From NCBI GenBank assembly GCA_905203045.1, contig CAJKUH010000001.1:62001-126000 (forward strand): DNA of 64,000 bases, written 5' to 3'. The notes beneath the pieces are model-generated. The model was not told the DNA's origin and searched no databases. It worked only from the letters and a program-made list of their open reading frames with translations. This document shows, one piece after another, positions 16,205 to 25,525 of the stretch (positions within the stretch are counted from its first letter, which is position 1; the number at the start of each line of letters is the position of its first letter). The DNA comes from an uncultured Eggerthella sp. (GTDB lineage Bacteria; Actinomycetota; Coriobacteriia; Coriobacteriales; Eggerthellaceae). A program made the translations under genes and the position numbers.

Positions 16205-18400
16205 ATGGCTGGCTTTGACAAAGGGGAAATCAAGAGTCGCGTGCATTCCTGGTTCTATTTAGGCCTTGACCAGGGCATGGCGGGCACCTATCGGAAAGCG
16301 CGTCCCTACAACATTCGTCTTGCTTCCGACAACATCGAGTTTCTTCCCCACGCTTGCCTATTCAGCGTTGCAGCATTTGCGGTAACGGCGCTGTTCTTTC
16401 TGATTACATCGGGCTGCATAACCGGGGTGGCTGTGGCGGGTGCCGTTGCGGCGCTGGCGGCCGCCGTTGTGGGATTTGCATCGAAGTACGAGGTTCCCGA
16501 AAGCAAAATCCCCCTTAAAGCACTTGCCTTGACGGCTGCATTTTGCGTTATCTGGTATGCCTTTTCGTTTTACGTAGACGTTATCGTGCAACCCGCATTC
16601 CGCAGCATCCTTACCTGTTTGGCATTCCTTGCGTTGCCGTTGATGTTCGATGCTCGCCCAGTGGACAACATCCTGGGCTCAGCGATGGCGTTTGTCGCAT
16701 TCCTTGCGCTCGAAGTGGCATTCGTGCCGCATGACGTGCTTGTTTTCGATGTGCTGGGCGTGCTGCTTGCCATTTCCGTGGGCATTCTTTTCAGCCAGCG
16801 CAAAACGGCAAGTAAGTTGAAGGAAATCATCTATCTGGATATGTATCGCACGGCCACGAAGGCAAGTATTTTGGTTGCGCAATTCGATATCGCAGCCGAT
16901 GCGTTTTACGCTCTTCAGATGCCGGATTATCTTGGCCCTGTCAATGAATCCGTCAAGTCGGCAACCAAGGCAATCGAGCTGGTGGGACGTAAATTCGTCG
17001 ACCCTCAGTTCGTTGAAGCCTTTAACCGCTTCTTCGATTTGTCTACTATGGCAAAGCGCTTTGCGGAATGCGACCAGGCAACGTTTACCTTCCTCGATTT
17101 CCGCAACCGCTGGTGCGAGGCAACGCTTATTGCGCAATCGCAGGTGGCGGGAGAGGTTTCTTCGGCGGTGGTTATCGTGCGCGACGTTGATGCGACGGAA
17201 CGCGAAAAACTTGCCTACCAGCAAAAACTACGCGATGTTGCCGACGAAGCCCGTCGGGCGAACGCCTCGAAAACGAACTTCCTGCGTCGCATGAGCCATG
17301 ATGTGCGCACGCCCATCAACGGTATTTGCGGCATGGTCGAAATTGCCGACCGCTTCCCTGACGACATGGAAAAGCAGGCCGAGTGCCGTACGAAGGTGCG
17401 TGAAGCATCGGGCTTCCTCCTTTCACTGGTGAACAACGTGCTTGACATGAACAAGTTGGAATCGGGAACCATAGAGCTTGAGCATGTGCCGTTCGACTTG
17501 CTCGACGTTTCGCGCAAAGTAAGCACCATCGTGCACGTGCAGGCGGTGGAACACGGCGTGACGCTTTCGGGCGGTTCGCGGGGCAAAGGCATTGCACATC
17601 GCTATTTGCTGGGCAGTCCTGTGCACCTGCAGCAGATTTTGCTGAACCTGGGAAGCAACGCCGCAAAGTACAACAAGCCAGGTGGGTCACTTGCCATCGA
17701 TTGCCATGAGCTTTCTTGCGATGGGCGTGTGGCGGTGTACGAAATCACGTGCGAGGACACGGGAATCGGCATGAGCCCTGAATTCCAGAAGCACGCTTTC
17801 GAGCCCTTTGCGCAAGACGAGCAACACGCAACGACCACCTACACGGGTTCGGGCCTGGGCTTGGCCATCGTGAAAGAGCTTGTTGAGCGCATGGGCGGCA
17901 CCATCAAGCTGGAAAGCGAAGAAGGGGTAGGTACGAAGTTCACCATCGTGATGCCGTTCGAGCTTGATTTGAACCACGAGTCGAACATCGAAGAAAAGCG
18001 CGCCATTGAAGACTTGTCGGGCAAGCGTGCCCTTCTGGTGGAAGACGATGACTTGAATGCTGAGATTGCCCAGTTCCTTTTGGAGCAAGAGGGCATGGAA
18101 GTGCAGCGTGCGGTTAACGGCGCCCAGGCGGTCGAGGTGTTCGAAACGTCCTCGGTGGGGTATTTCGACGTCGTGTTCATGGACATCATGATGCCGGTGA
18201 TGGGCGGTTTGGACGCAACGCGCGCCATTCGCGCCTGCAAGCGCCCTGATGCTGATGTGCCCATCTTCGCTATGACGGCAAACGCGTTCCAGGACGACCG
18301 CCACGAAAGCCTGGCGGCCGGCATGACCGAGCACCTTACCAAGCCCCTCGAAATCGAGAAGATCCGCGAGGTGGTTGGCCGAGCCCTGGCGCAGCGCTAG
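16205..18400 (+). CDS. Membrane hybrid histidine kinase with C-terminal receiver domain
   Basis: The 731-residue product has six or seven predicted membrane segments in residues about 48-203, a PAS-like region (about 215-345), a HisKA domain with MSHDVRTPING (His365), and a HATPase with N box LNLGSNAAKYN, DTGIGMS and GSGLGLAIV. A receiver domain has Asp660 in VFMDIMMP and a conserved Lys in LTKPLE. The multi-helix N-terminus suggests sensing within or across the membrane. The receiver makes it a phosphorelay hybrid, but no HPt protein is encoded nearby. ATG 16205 follows AGAGG. The next gene, a diguanylate cyclase, has its own promoter but may share the pathway. Confidence 0.92.
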   Translation: MAGFDKGEIKSRVHSWFYLGLDQGMAGTYRKARPYNIRLASDNIEFLPHACLFSVAAFAVTALFFLITSGCITGVAVAGAVAALAAAVVGFASKYEVPESKIPLKALALTAAFCVIWYAFSFYVDVIVQPAFRSILTCLAFLALPLMFDARPVDNILGSAMAFVAFLALEVAFVPHDVLVFDVLGVLLAISVGILFSQRKTASKLKEIIYLDMYRTATKASILVAQFDIAADAFYALQMPDYLGPVNESVKSATKAIELVGRKFVDPQFVEAFNRFFDLSTMAKRFAECDQATFTFLDFRNRWCEATLIAQSQVAGEVSSAVVIVRDVDATEREKLAYQQKLRDVADEARRANASKTNFLRRMSHDVRTPINGICGMVEIADRFPDDMEKQAECRTKVREASGFLLSLVNNVLDMNKLESGTIELEHVPFDLLDVSRKVSTIVHVQAVEHGVTLSGGSRGKGIAHRYLLGSPVHLQQILLNLGSNAAKYNKPGGSLAIDCHELSCDGRVAVYEITCEDTGIGMSPEFQKHAFEPFAQDEQHATTTYTGSGLGLAIVKELVERMGGTIKLESEEGVGTKFTIVMPFELDLNHESNIEEKRAIEDLSGKRALLVEDDDLNAEIAQFLLEQEGMEVQRAVNGAQAVEVFETSSVGYFDVVFMDIMMPVMGGLDATRAIRACKRPDADVPIFAMTANAFQDDRHESLAAGMTEHLTKPLEIEKIREVVGRALAQR

Positions 18401-18402
18401 GG

Positions 18403-18433
18403 TGACGAAATGGGGACTGTCCCCCTTTTGTCA
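18403..18433. repeat. Inverted repeat around GGGGACTGTCCCC (copy 1)
   Basis: TGACGAAA-TGGGGACTGTCCCC-CTTTTGTCA is a near-perfect palindrome placed 2 bases after the kinase stop. A close relative is at 41440. It may end kinase transcription, but recurrence suggests a REP-like element. Confidence 0.7.
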
Positions 18434-18474
18434 TTTTCCGCCCATCGGGTGTGAGGGAGGGCTTGCGGATGGGT

Positions 18475-18504
18475 TTGCCCTGTTCGCTGTTCCTGGCTTA
18501 TAGT
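18475..18504 (+). promoter_or_regulatory. Candidate promoter of the diguanylate cyclase gene
   Basis: TTGCCC (18475-18480) and TATAGT (18499-18504) are 18 bases apart, 34 bases before the start codon. Confidence 0.5.
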
Positions 18505-18538
18505 GCTATACGTTTTGTGGCTACGGGAAGGCACCGTT

Positions 18539-19873
18539 ATGAGTAGGGTCCACGTTCAGAAGCTGAGTTTGTTCAGCATAATCATCACGCTGGTTTTGGG
18601 CGCATTATGTGTGGCGATTTTCGTTTACGGACGTGCCCAGCTCACCGTCTTGGACAACACCACCAACGCCTACATAACGTGCGAAAACGATGCCCGACAG
18701 CTGCAAAGTGGATCCGACCATCTGACCGAACAGGTGCGCTTGGCCGCCACCACGGGTGACGAAAGCTACATCAAGGCGTACTTCGACGAGGCGAACAACA
18801 CCAAGCGCCGCGAGACGGCCCTCAACGAACTGCAGGGCTATTTCGGCGATTCTTCGGCATTTTCCGCGTTGCAGTCAGCGTTGAATTCGTCCAACGATTT
18901 AATGTCGACCGAAGAATACGCCATGCGCTTGATATGCGAGGCGAACAAGTCGAGCGTTACCACGTGGCCTGACGAGATAAAGAACGTACAGCTTTCCATC
19001 GACGATTCCCTTCTGCCGGCAGACAAAAAGATGGATCGTGCCCGTCAGCTGGTGTTCGATGAGAATTACGAGAACAGCCGGGCGGAGATTACCGGCAAAG
19101 TATCCCAGTGCACCGACCAGCTGATTCAGGAAACGAAGGACAACCAAGGCCATGCTTCGACGGTGTTCAGCGACGTGTACCGGAAGCTCGAGATAAGCGT
19201 GGCGGCGCTGGCGGCGATTTCGCTTGCCCTGTGCATTTTTATCTGCTTCGCCATGGTGAAGCCCTTGATGGCTTACAGCGAGAGCATCAAGAAGAAGAGC
19301 AAGTTTCCTGTTGTAGGTGCTGCCGAGTTTCAGAACCTGGCGGAAACGTACAACGATATGTACGACGAAAACGAAGCGGCTCAGATGCTCATCAAGCATC
19401 AGGCCGAGCACGATGCGTTGACCGACCTGCTGAATCGCGGCTCATACGACAGATTGCTGAAGCTCTACAGCGAAAGCGAGAGCCCGTTTGCGCTGATCCT
19501 GGTCGATGTCGATGTGTTCAAGAGCGTGAATGACAATTACGGCCACGCAATAGGCGATAAGATTCTGAAGCGAGTGGCAAGCCTTCTGCAAACGGCGTTC
19601 CGTAGCATCGACCACGTTTGCCGCATCGGCGGCGACGAATTTGCCATCATCATGGTGGAAATGACAAGCGACCTTGCCTATACCATCGAGGAAAAGATCG
19701 AGTTCGTGAACCAGCAGCTCGCCGAACCGGAGGAAGGCTGCCCTGCCGTTTCCCTAAGCGTAGGCGTTGCCTTCACCGACCGAAAGAACCCCAGCGAAAG
19801 CATCTTCAAAGACGCCGACAAAGCCCTCTACGAAGTAAAAGAAAACGGCAAAAGCGGCTGCAAAATCTACTAA
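18539..19873 (+). CDS. Membrane-anchored diguanylate cyclase (GGDEF)
   Basis: The 444-residue product has a membrane segment near residues 11-33, an extracytoplasmic helical sensor region (about 35-220), a second membrane segment (about 221-245), then a GGDEF domain. The active-site motif is intact GGDEF (364-368), and RSID (355-358) stands exactly five residues before it, matching the c-di-GMP inhibitory I-site. It should therefore make c-di-GMP and be feedback-inhibited. There is no EAL domain. ATG 18539 follows GGGAAGG. No known c-di-GMP effector is encoded in the window. A terminator follows. Confidence 0.92.
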   Translation: MSRVHVQKLSLFSIIITLVLGALCVAIFVYGRAQLTVLDNTTNAYITCENDARQLQSGSDHLTEQVRLAATTGDESYIKAYFDEANNTKRRETALNELQGYFGDSSAFSALQSALNSSNDLMSTEEYAMRLICEANKSSVTTWPDEIKNVQLSIDDSLLPADKKMDRARQLVFDENYENSRAEITGKVSQCTDQLIQETKDNQGHASTVFSDVYRKLEISVAALAAISLALCIFICFAMVKPLMAYSESIKKKSKFPVVGAAEFQNLAETYNDMYDENEAAQMLIKHQAEHDALTDLLNRGSYDRLLKLYSESESPFALILVDVDVFKSVNDNYGHAIGDKILKRVASLLQTAFRSIDHVCRIGGDEFAIIMVEMTSDLAYTIEEKIEFVNQQLAEPEEGCPAVSLSVGVAFTDRKNPSESIFKDADKALYEVKENGKSGCKIY

Positions 19874-19879
19874 CAAAAG

Positions 19880-19910
19880 CAAGGGTCCGCCAAGTGGCGG
19901 ACCCTTTTTC
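19880..19910 (+). terminator. Terminator after the diguanylate cyclase
   Basis: AAGGGTCCGCC-AAGT-GGCGGACCCTTTTT is a strong tetraloop hairpin with T tract. Confidence 0.93.
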
Positions 19911-19941
19911 ACTCTTCCCTTCCAGTACCAGTTAGGCTCGA

Positions 19942-20179
19942 CGACCTCCCTCGCAGGCAGCGCAGGCCCCATGCCCGGAGTCGTAAAAGCCTTCGCCTTC
20001 CTTCGAAAACCCTATAATGCGCAGCCCCAGGTATTCGACCGTTGATGCGGGGATGCAGCGAACCATGCGTCGAATCGTATCTGCTGCGCATTCACTGAAT
20101 TTGACGGTTTTCGAAGGAAGGCGAAAAGAAGGCTGCCCGACTCCGGGCATGGGGCCTGCGCTGCCTGCGAGGGAGGTCG
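19942..20179. repeat. Long fold-back (inverted-repeat) element A
   Basis: Outer arms of 42 bases (19942-19983 and 20138-20179) are exact reverse complements. Second arms of 20 bases (19992-20011 and 20106-20125) also match exactly. AATGCGCAG / CTGCGCATT forms a further inner pair. The middle holds a 55-base core (20030-20084) shared, without gaps, with element B at 35350-35404. It fills the gap between a + strand gene and a - strand SDR gene and ends 5 bases from the SDR stop codon. Confidence 0.85.
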
Positions 20180-20184
20180 ATGCC

Positions 20185-20952
20185 CTAAACCAGCAACCAG
20201 CCCCCTTCCGCGTAAATCACCTGACCAGTAAGGTAGCTCGATTCGTCGCTTGCCAAAAACAGCACACAATTGGCGATGTCGTCTTTGGTGCCGCGGCGGC
20301 CCAGGGGGATTTTGTTGCACAAGTCTATTTCGCGTTGCTTATCGGCGTACAGCGCGGCATTCAAATCGGTGGGAATGCTGCCGGGCCCCACGGCATTCAC
20401 GCGGATGCCGCATGGACCTAAGTCACGCGCCAGGGTTTTGGTAAGGGTCACAACGCCTGCCTTGCTGATGTTGTAGAGCAGGTTGTGGGGGATGTAGGTG
20501 ACGCTGGAAACCGAGGCAATGTTCACGATGTTGCCGCCCGTGCCCTGCTCCTTGTGGTAGCGTGAAAACCATTGGCTGGTGAACACCATCGATTTCAAGT
20601 TAGTGTCCATTACCCGCGCCCAGTCTGCCTCGGTGACGGTATCGACCGTTTCGCTGGTGAAGATGCCGGCATTGTTCACCAAAACATCGAGTGCGCCGAA
20701 TTTGACTACCACGTCTTGGAAGAATGCCTCAATCTGTTCGGGCTTTGAAACGTCAACCGATTTCGCCATGATGCGGCTGCGGTCGGAGCCGGCAACTTCC
20801 TGCATGAGCTCTTCTTTGCCGCCTGCGGAAATGCTGCAGAACGCCACGTTGGCACCTGCTTCGTAGAAACGCTCGCCGATACGCCTGCCAATGCCGCGTG
20901 CCGACCCGGTGACAACAACGGTTTTCCCTGCAAAATCGTAGCTAATGGACAT
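20185..20952 (-). CDS. Short-chain dehydrogenase/reductase
   Basis: The 255-residue product is a classical SDR: TGSARGIG dinucleotide loop near the N-terminus, NNAG motif, an active-site Ser in IASVSSV, YNISK (Tyr-x-x-x-Lys) and the C-terminal GQVIYAEGGW. Enzymes of this family reduce or oxidise hydroxyl/keto groups with NAD(P)H. The substrate is not predictable; in gut Coriobacteriia many such SDRs act on steroids or fatty-acid intermediates. AAAGGGG precedes the ATG on the - strand. It converges on the diguanylate cyclase across fold-back element A. Confidence 0.88.
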   Translation of the reverse strand: MSISYDFAGKTVVVTGSARGIGRRIGERFYEAGANVAFCSISAGGKEELMQEVAGSDRSRIMAKSVDVSKPEQIEAFFQDVVVKFGALDVLVNNAGIFTSETVDTVTEADWARVMDTNLKSMVFTSQWFSRYHKEQGTGGNIVNIASVSSVTYIPHNLLYNISKAGVVTLTKTLARDLGPCGIRVNAVGPGSIPTDLNAALYADKQREIDLCNKIPLGRRGTKDDIANCVLFLASDESSYLTGQVIYAEGGWLLV

Positions 20953-21163
20953 GGTGGCCCCTTTCGCTTAGTGCGTATTATTCGCGCCCTTTGCCTTTTG
21001 CTTGGATGATATCACGTTGAATCGCCGTTGATTTGAACGCATTATTATTGGTCTGACCAGTCGTTTTGTGGCATTTTTTACTCTTCAGCATCGACGGTGG
21101 CGACTGATTATGCCCCTACCGTTGCCATTTGGTAAAATCATAGGACCTATGAAAGAAGGACAG

Positions 21164-22879
21164 ATGATCGATTTTGCCATTCAGGGGATCTACCCTCCCT
21201 CACTTCAGGCGTTGGTCGACGGCAAGGTTGCCAGTCGAGTAAGGCTCAAGGACAGCTCTCTTTATGGCTTTTCCGAAGAGGCGCAGCAGTGCGCCCGTGA
21301 CTATATGGGTTGGGCGACGTTGGCCAGCGAGCCGCCGTGCCCCATCGAAGAGATCCAGTCGTTTGCTGACGAGATGATTGCTCGTGGCTTGAAGACGGTT
21401 ATCCTCATCGGCCAGGGTGGTTCCACCCAGGCTCCTATGACGCTTACCAAGTACAACAAGCCCGATTCTTCCCTGATTACGTTCAAGACGCTTGACTCGG
21501 TTTCCGCTGTACGCGTTCGCACCATTTTGGCCGAATGCGACCCGAAGACCACGCTGGTTATCCAGTCTTCAAAGTCGGGTGGCACCATCGAGCCCACGCT
21601 GGTTATGAAGGCGGTACGCGAGGTTCTGGCGGAGACGCTTCCGGTAGAGGAAATCCCTTCCCACCTTGTTGCCATTACCGATCCGGGTTCCGAGCTTGAG
21701 GCTCGTGCCAAGGAAGAAGGTTGGGCGAAGATCTTCAACGGCGAACCGACGGTTGGCGGTCGTTATTCGGCTCTTTCCGTGTTCGGTTTGGTCCCTGCCG
21801 CGTTGGTGGGCATCGACATCAAGAAGGTCTTGGAAAGCGCGCGTGAAGCGGAAGAGCTGTGCTCGACCGACGATTTGGACAACCCCGCTTCCAACCTTGC
21901 GGCATTCCTGTTCGACAACTACCAGAACGGACGCGACAAGTTCTCGTTCTTCACGCCGAAGCGCGGCCGCGTGCTCGGTTTGTGGATCGAACAGCTGGTT
22001 GCCGAAAGCTTGGGTAAGAACGGCTTCGGCATCCTGCCCAACATCGAAGTTGACTCGCTGGTGCTGCGCGAAGATCCGCATGACCGTACCGTTATCACGT
22101 ACAACACGAAAACCGACCTGTGGGACGACCGTCAGAACTTCAGCCATGCGCTTGAGTTCATCGACCCGGCCATCCCCCGCATGAGCTTCAAGGTTCTGAA
22201 CGTTGAAGAGGTTGCCGCCCATTTCGTGATGTGGGAGTACGCCATTGCCATGGTGGGCTACCTGATGAAGGTGTGCCCGTTCGACCAGCCCGACGTGGCG
22301 GTTGCCAAGAAGGAAGTGCTCAGCATCCTTGCCAACGGCGCGCGCCAGCCCGAATTCGTGGAAAAGGGCCTTGCCGGCATTCCCATCGGCGACGTTGAAG
22401 TGCACGTGTCCGACGCCCTTCGTCCTTCCCTTGAGGAAGATACGCTGGTTTCGGCGTTGCGCTCGCTGTTCGGCAGCCTTGAGCCAGGCGATTACTTCAG
22501 CCTGAATGCATTTTTGCCCTTCACCGGCGAAGGCCGTCGTGAAGCGCTTGAGGAAATCCGCCATTCGGTGGCAGACCGCCTGGGTGCTGCCTCGTGCCTG
22601 GAAATCGGCCCGCGCTACCTGCACTCCACCGGTCAGCTGCATAAGGGCGGCCCCAACAAGGGCGTGTTCCTGATTATCTCGGCAGAAGAGCCGAAGGACA
22701 TTGCCATCGACGATCCTCGTGCAAAAAGCCTCGGTGAACTGGCCAAGGCGCAGGCCTCGGGCGATTTCGCCATCCTCTCCGATCGCGGTCGCCGTTGCGT
22801 GCAGGTTCACTTGCCCGACAATTCCGCCGTTTCCATTCGTGCCTTGGTAAAGGCATTCAAGGAGGCAATCAACGCATGA
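21164..22879 (+). CDS. pgi: Glucose-6-phosphate isomerase
   Basis: The 571-residue product belongs to the phosphoglucose isomerase/SIS fold family (LIGQGGSTQAPMTL, QSSKSGGTIEPTLV, GGRYSALSVFGLVPAAL). It resembles the type often found as the C-terminal half of transaldolase-Pgi fusions, but stands alone here. It interconverts glucose-6-P and fructose-6-P. The start could be ATG 21164 (GAAGGA close by) or ATG 21149; neither has ideal spacing. Its stop overlaps the hypF start (ATGA), so hydrogenase maturation is translationally coupled to a glycolytic gene. Confidence 0.88.
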   Translation: MIDFAIQGIYPPSLQALVDGKVASRVRLKDSSLYGFSEEAQQCARDYMGWATLASEPPCPIEEIQSFADEMIARGLKTVILIGQGGSTQAPMTLTKYNKPDSSLITFKTLDSVSAVRVRTILAECDPKTTLVIQSSKSGGTIEPTLVMKAVREVLAETLPVEEIPSHLVAITDPGSELEARAKEEGWAKIFNGEPTVGGRYSALSVFGLVPAALVGIDIKKVLESAREAEELCSTDDLDNPASNLAAFLFDNYQNGRDKFSFFTPKRGRVLGLWIEQLVAESLGKNGFGILPNIEVDSLVLREDPHDRTVITYNTKTDLWDDRQNFSHALEFIDPAIPRMSFKVLNVEEVAAHFVMWEYAIAMVGYLMKVCPFDQPDVAVAKKEVLSILANGARQPEFVEKGLAGIPIGDVEVHVSDALRPSLEEDTLVSALRSLFGSLEPGDYFSLNAFLPFTGEGRREALEEIRHSVADRLGAASCLEIGPRYLHSTGQLHKGGPNKGVFLIISAEEPKDIAIDDPRAKSLGELAKAQASGDFAILSDRGRRCVQVHLPDNSAVSIRALVKAFKEAINA

Positions 22880-25269
22880 CGCGTGAAGCGCTTGACTTAA
22901 AAATATCTGGCGTAGTACAAGGGGTGGGTTTCCGCCCCTTTGTCTATCGTGAGGCAAAAAAACGCGATATTACCGGCTGGGTTTTGAACGACGTCGAGGG
23001 CGTGAAAGTTCACGCCGAAGGCGAAACCCTGCCGCTTGACAGGTTCGTGCTGGCCCTTTCGGAGGAAGAGCCCGCTGCAGCCCAGGTGCGTGAAATCGAG
23101 ATCAAGGAAGTGCCGGTAGAGGGCTTCGACGAATTCGAGATTCGCTTTTCCGAAGATGCTGCACAGGGTGAGGCCACGTTGGTGTCGCCCGATTTGGCCA
23201 CCTGCGATGCCTGCGTGGAAGAGCTGTTCGATCCGAAGAACCGCCGCTACCATTACCCCTTCATCAATTGCACCAATTGCGGGCCGCGCTTCACCATCAT
23301 GCGCAACCTGCCCTACGACCGCGCCGAAACTTCCATGGCCGAGTTTACGATGTGCCCCGAGTGCGCTGCCGAATATGACGATCCTGCCGACCGCCGTTTC
23401 CATGCGCAGCCCGATGCCTGCTTCGAGTGCGGGCCGAAGGTGGGCTGGATAGAAACGGCGTGCACAGGCGGTCTTGCGCTGCAGAACATTTCTTGGGCGG
23501 AAAACCGCGAAGAATCCGATGCGGTATTTACTCGTGCAGCGGGCATGATTGCCGCCGGTGGCATTGTTGCGGTTAAGGGCCTTGGTGGCTACCACCTGGT
23601 GTGCGATGCGACCAACGAACAGGCCCTTGCCACGTTGCGCCAGCGCAAGCATCGCCCGGGCAAGGCGTTCGCCGTTATGGTCGCCTCGGTGGAAGAGGCT
23701 CGCGCCTTGTGTTTCGTCGATGAAGCGGAAGAGGCGCAGCTTACCAGCCCGGCACGCCCCATTGTGCTGTTGCGCAAGCGCCCCGAAGCGGTGCTCGCTA
23801 AAGGCCTTGCCGACGACCTGCCCGAACTGGGCGTGATGCTTCCCACCACGCCCGTACAACACCTTCTGCTGCACGAATGCGGCGGCATGTTGGTTATGAC
23901 TTCTGGCAACATCCACGATGAGCCTATCGTCATTGACGAGGAATCGGCCTTTTCCCAGTTGGGGGCTGTAGCCGACGGCTTCCTGGTGAACAACCGCGCC
24001 ATCGTGGGCCGCTACGACGATTCGGTTGTGCGCATCATCAACGGTGGCGCCGCGGGCGACATCGTGCAGTTCGTTCGCCGTGCGCGCGGATATGCGCCGC
24101 TGCCTGTTTCCATCCCGTGCCCCGAAGGCTCCAAGGAAGAGCTTTTGGCGGTAGGTCCCGAACAGAAAAGCACGCTTACGTATGCTCGCGGCGGCAAGGC
24201 ATTCGTTTCCCAGCATATCGGCGACTTGGAAAGCGCTGCCGTGCTCGACGCTTGGAACGAAACGCGTACACGCTATGCAAGCTTGCTACGTTTTGAGCCA
24301 AAGCGCGTGGTGTGCGACTACCACCCCGAGTACCTTTCCACCAAATGGGCGCTTGACCAGGGATTGCCGGTAACGCGCGTGCAGCACCACCATGCCCATA
24401 TCCTTTCGGTGATGGGCGAAAACAACCTGGAAGGGCCGGTATGCGGCTTTGCCTTCGATGGCACGGGCTATGGTTTGGACGGCGCCATCTGGGGTGGTGA
24501 GGTGCTGCTGTGCAACCTGCACGCCTACGAGCGCTTCGTCAACTTCGCCTACATCCCCCTGCCCGGCGGTGCGGCGGCCATCAAAGACCCGTCGCGCATC
24601 GCCTACGGTGCGCTGTGGTCGTTCGATCTGCTTGAGCATCCTTCTGCTCGTGTCTTCGTGGAACAGCAGGTGCCGAACGCCTCGGTGTTCCAACAGATGA
24701 TAGAAAAAGGCTTGAATACTCCCGAAACCTCTTCGGTGGGGCGTCTGTTCGACGCGGCTTCCGCCCTTCTGGGCGTATGCACTGCTCCGCGCTACGAAGG
24801 GGAAGCGGCCATTCTTCTGGAAGCTGCCGCCCATAGGGCAGAGGCTGATGCCGACGGCATGGCTTTGGAAGACGACCGCTATCGCGTTGAGTTCATTAAG
24901 AACACGGCAATGGAGAACAGCACCGCAGCCGATACCTCGGTTCTGCTGATGGATGCTGCTCCCGTGTTCGCTGCCTTGCTTGACGATATGCAGGCGGGTG
25001 TGCCGGTGCCCGTTATCGCCGCTCGCTTCCACGGTGCCTTCGTGTGTGCCATCGCTGACGTTGCCGAACTGGTGCGTGCCACCTACGGCATCGAGGTTAT
25101 GGCCCTTTCCGGCGGCGTGTTCATGAATCGCTACTTGCTGGAACGTACCTTGGCGCGCCTTCAGGAACGCGGTTTCACGGTTGCCCTCAACAAAGAGTTG
25201 CCACCCAACGATGCTTCGATTTCCTACGGGCAGGCTGTGCTAGGATTGCAGGCGCAACATGAGGAGTGA
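22876..25269 (+). CDS. hypF: Hydrogenase maturation carbamoyltransferase HypF
   Basis: The 797-residue product has all HypF modules in order: acylphosphatase (GVVQGVGFRPFVYR), double zinc finger (CDAC, CTNC, CPEC, CFEC), YrdC-like domain and a Kae1-like C-domain (HHHAHILSVM, GFAFDGTGYG, LSGGVFMNRYL). It transfers carbamoyl from carbamoyl phosphate to HypE to supply cyanide ligands of the NiFe active site. Its ATG overlaps the pgi stop. The hypC RBS lies inside its last codons, so hypF-hypC-hypD form one operon. Confidence 0.96.
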   Translation: MTREALDLKISGVVQGVGFRPFVYREAKKRDITGWVLNDVEGVKVHAEGETLPLDRFVLALSEEEPAAAQVREIEIKEVPVEGFDEFEIRFSEDAAQGEATLVSPDLATCDACVEELFDPKNRRYHYPFINCTNCGPRFTIMRNLPYDRAETSMAEFTMCPECAAEYDDPADRRFHAQPDACFECGPKVGWIETACTGGLALQNISWAENREESDAVFTRAAGMIAAGGIVAVKGLGGYHLVCDATNEQALATLRQRKHRPGKAFAVMVASVEEARALCFVDEAEEAQLTSPARPIVLLRKRPEAVLAKGLADDLPELGVMLPTTPVQHLLLHECGGMLVMTSGNIHDEPIVIDEESAFSQLGAVADGFLVNNRAIVGRYDDSVVRIINGGAAGDIVQFVRRARGYAPLPVSIPCPEGSKEELLAVGPEQKSTLTYARGGKAFVSQHIGDLESAAVLDAWNETRTRYASLLRFEPKRVVCDYHPEYLSTKWALDQGLPVTRVQHHHAHILSVMGENNLEGPVCGFAFDGTGYGLDGAIWGGEVLLCNLHAYERFVNFAYIPLPGGAAAIKDPSRIAYGALWSFDLLEHPSARVFVEQQVPNASVFQQMIEKGLNTPETSSVGRLFDAASALLGVCTAPRYEGEAAILLEAAAHRAEADADGMALEDDRYRVEFIKNTAMENSTAADTSVLLMDAAPVFAALLDDMQAGVPVPVIAARFHGAFVCAIADVAELVRATYGIEVMALSGGVFMNRYLLERTLARLQERGFTVALNKELPPNDASISYGQAVLGLQAQHEE

Positions 25270-25275
25270 TGCAAC

Positions 25276-25512
25276 ATGTGTTTAGCTATTCCCGCCCAGG
25301 TTCGCACCATTGGTGAGAATAACCTGGCTGTCGTAGACATTTTGGGCGTTACCCGCGAAGTGGCGCTTGACCTTACCCCTGCTGCCCAGGTGGGCGATTA
25401 CGTGCTGGTTCATGCCGGCTTCGCCATTGAGGTGATCAACGAGGAAGACGCCCAGGAAACGCTTGACCTTATCAAGCAGATTCCCGAGCTTGCTGACGTC
25501 GAGGGATTGTAA
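25276..25512 (+). CDS. hypC: Hydrogenase assembly chaperone HypC
   Basis: The 78-residue product starts with the hallmark MCLAIPAQV, whose Cys2 is the essential iron/HypD-binding residue, and has GDYVLVHAGFAIEVI. It carries the Fe(CN)2CO group with HypD to the hydrogenase large subunit. RBS GAGGAG overlaps the end of hypF. Length is normal. Confidence 0.96.
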   Translation: MCLAIPAQVRTIGENNLAVVDILGVTREVALDLTPAAQVGDYVLVHAGFAIEVINEEDAQETLDLIKQIPELADVEGL

Positions 25513-25525
25513 GGCGGCGGTTTCG

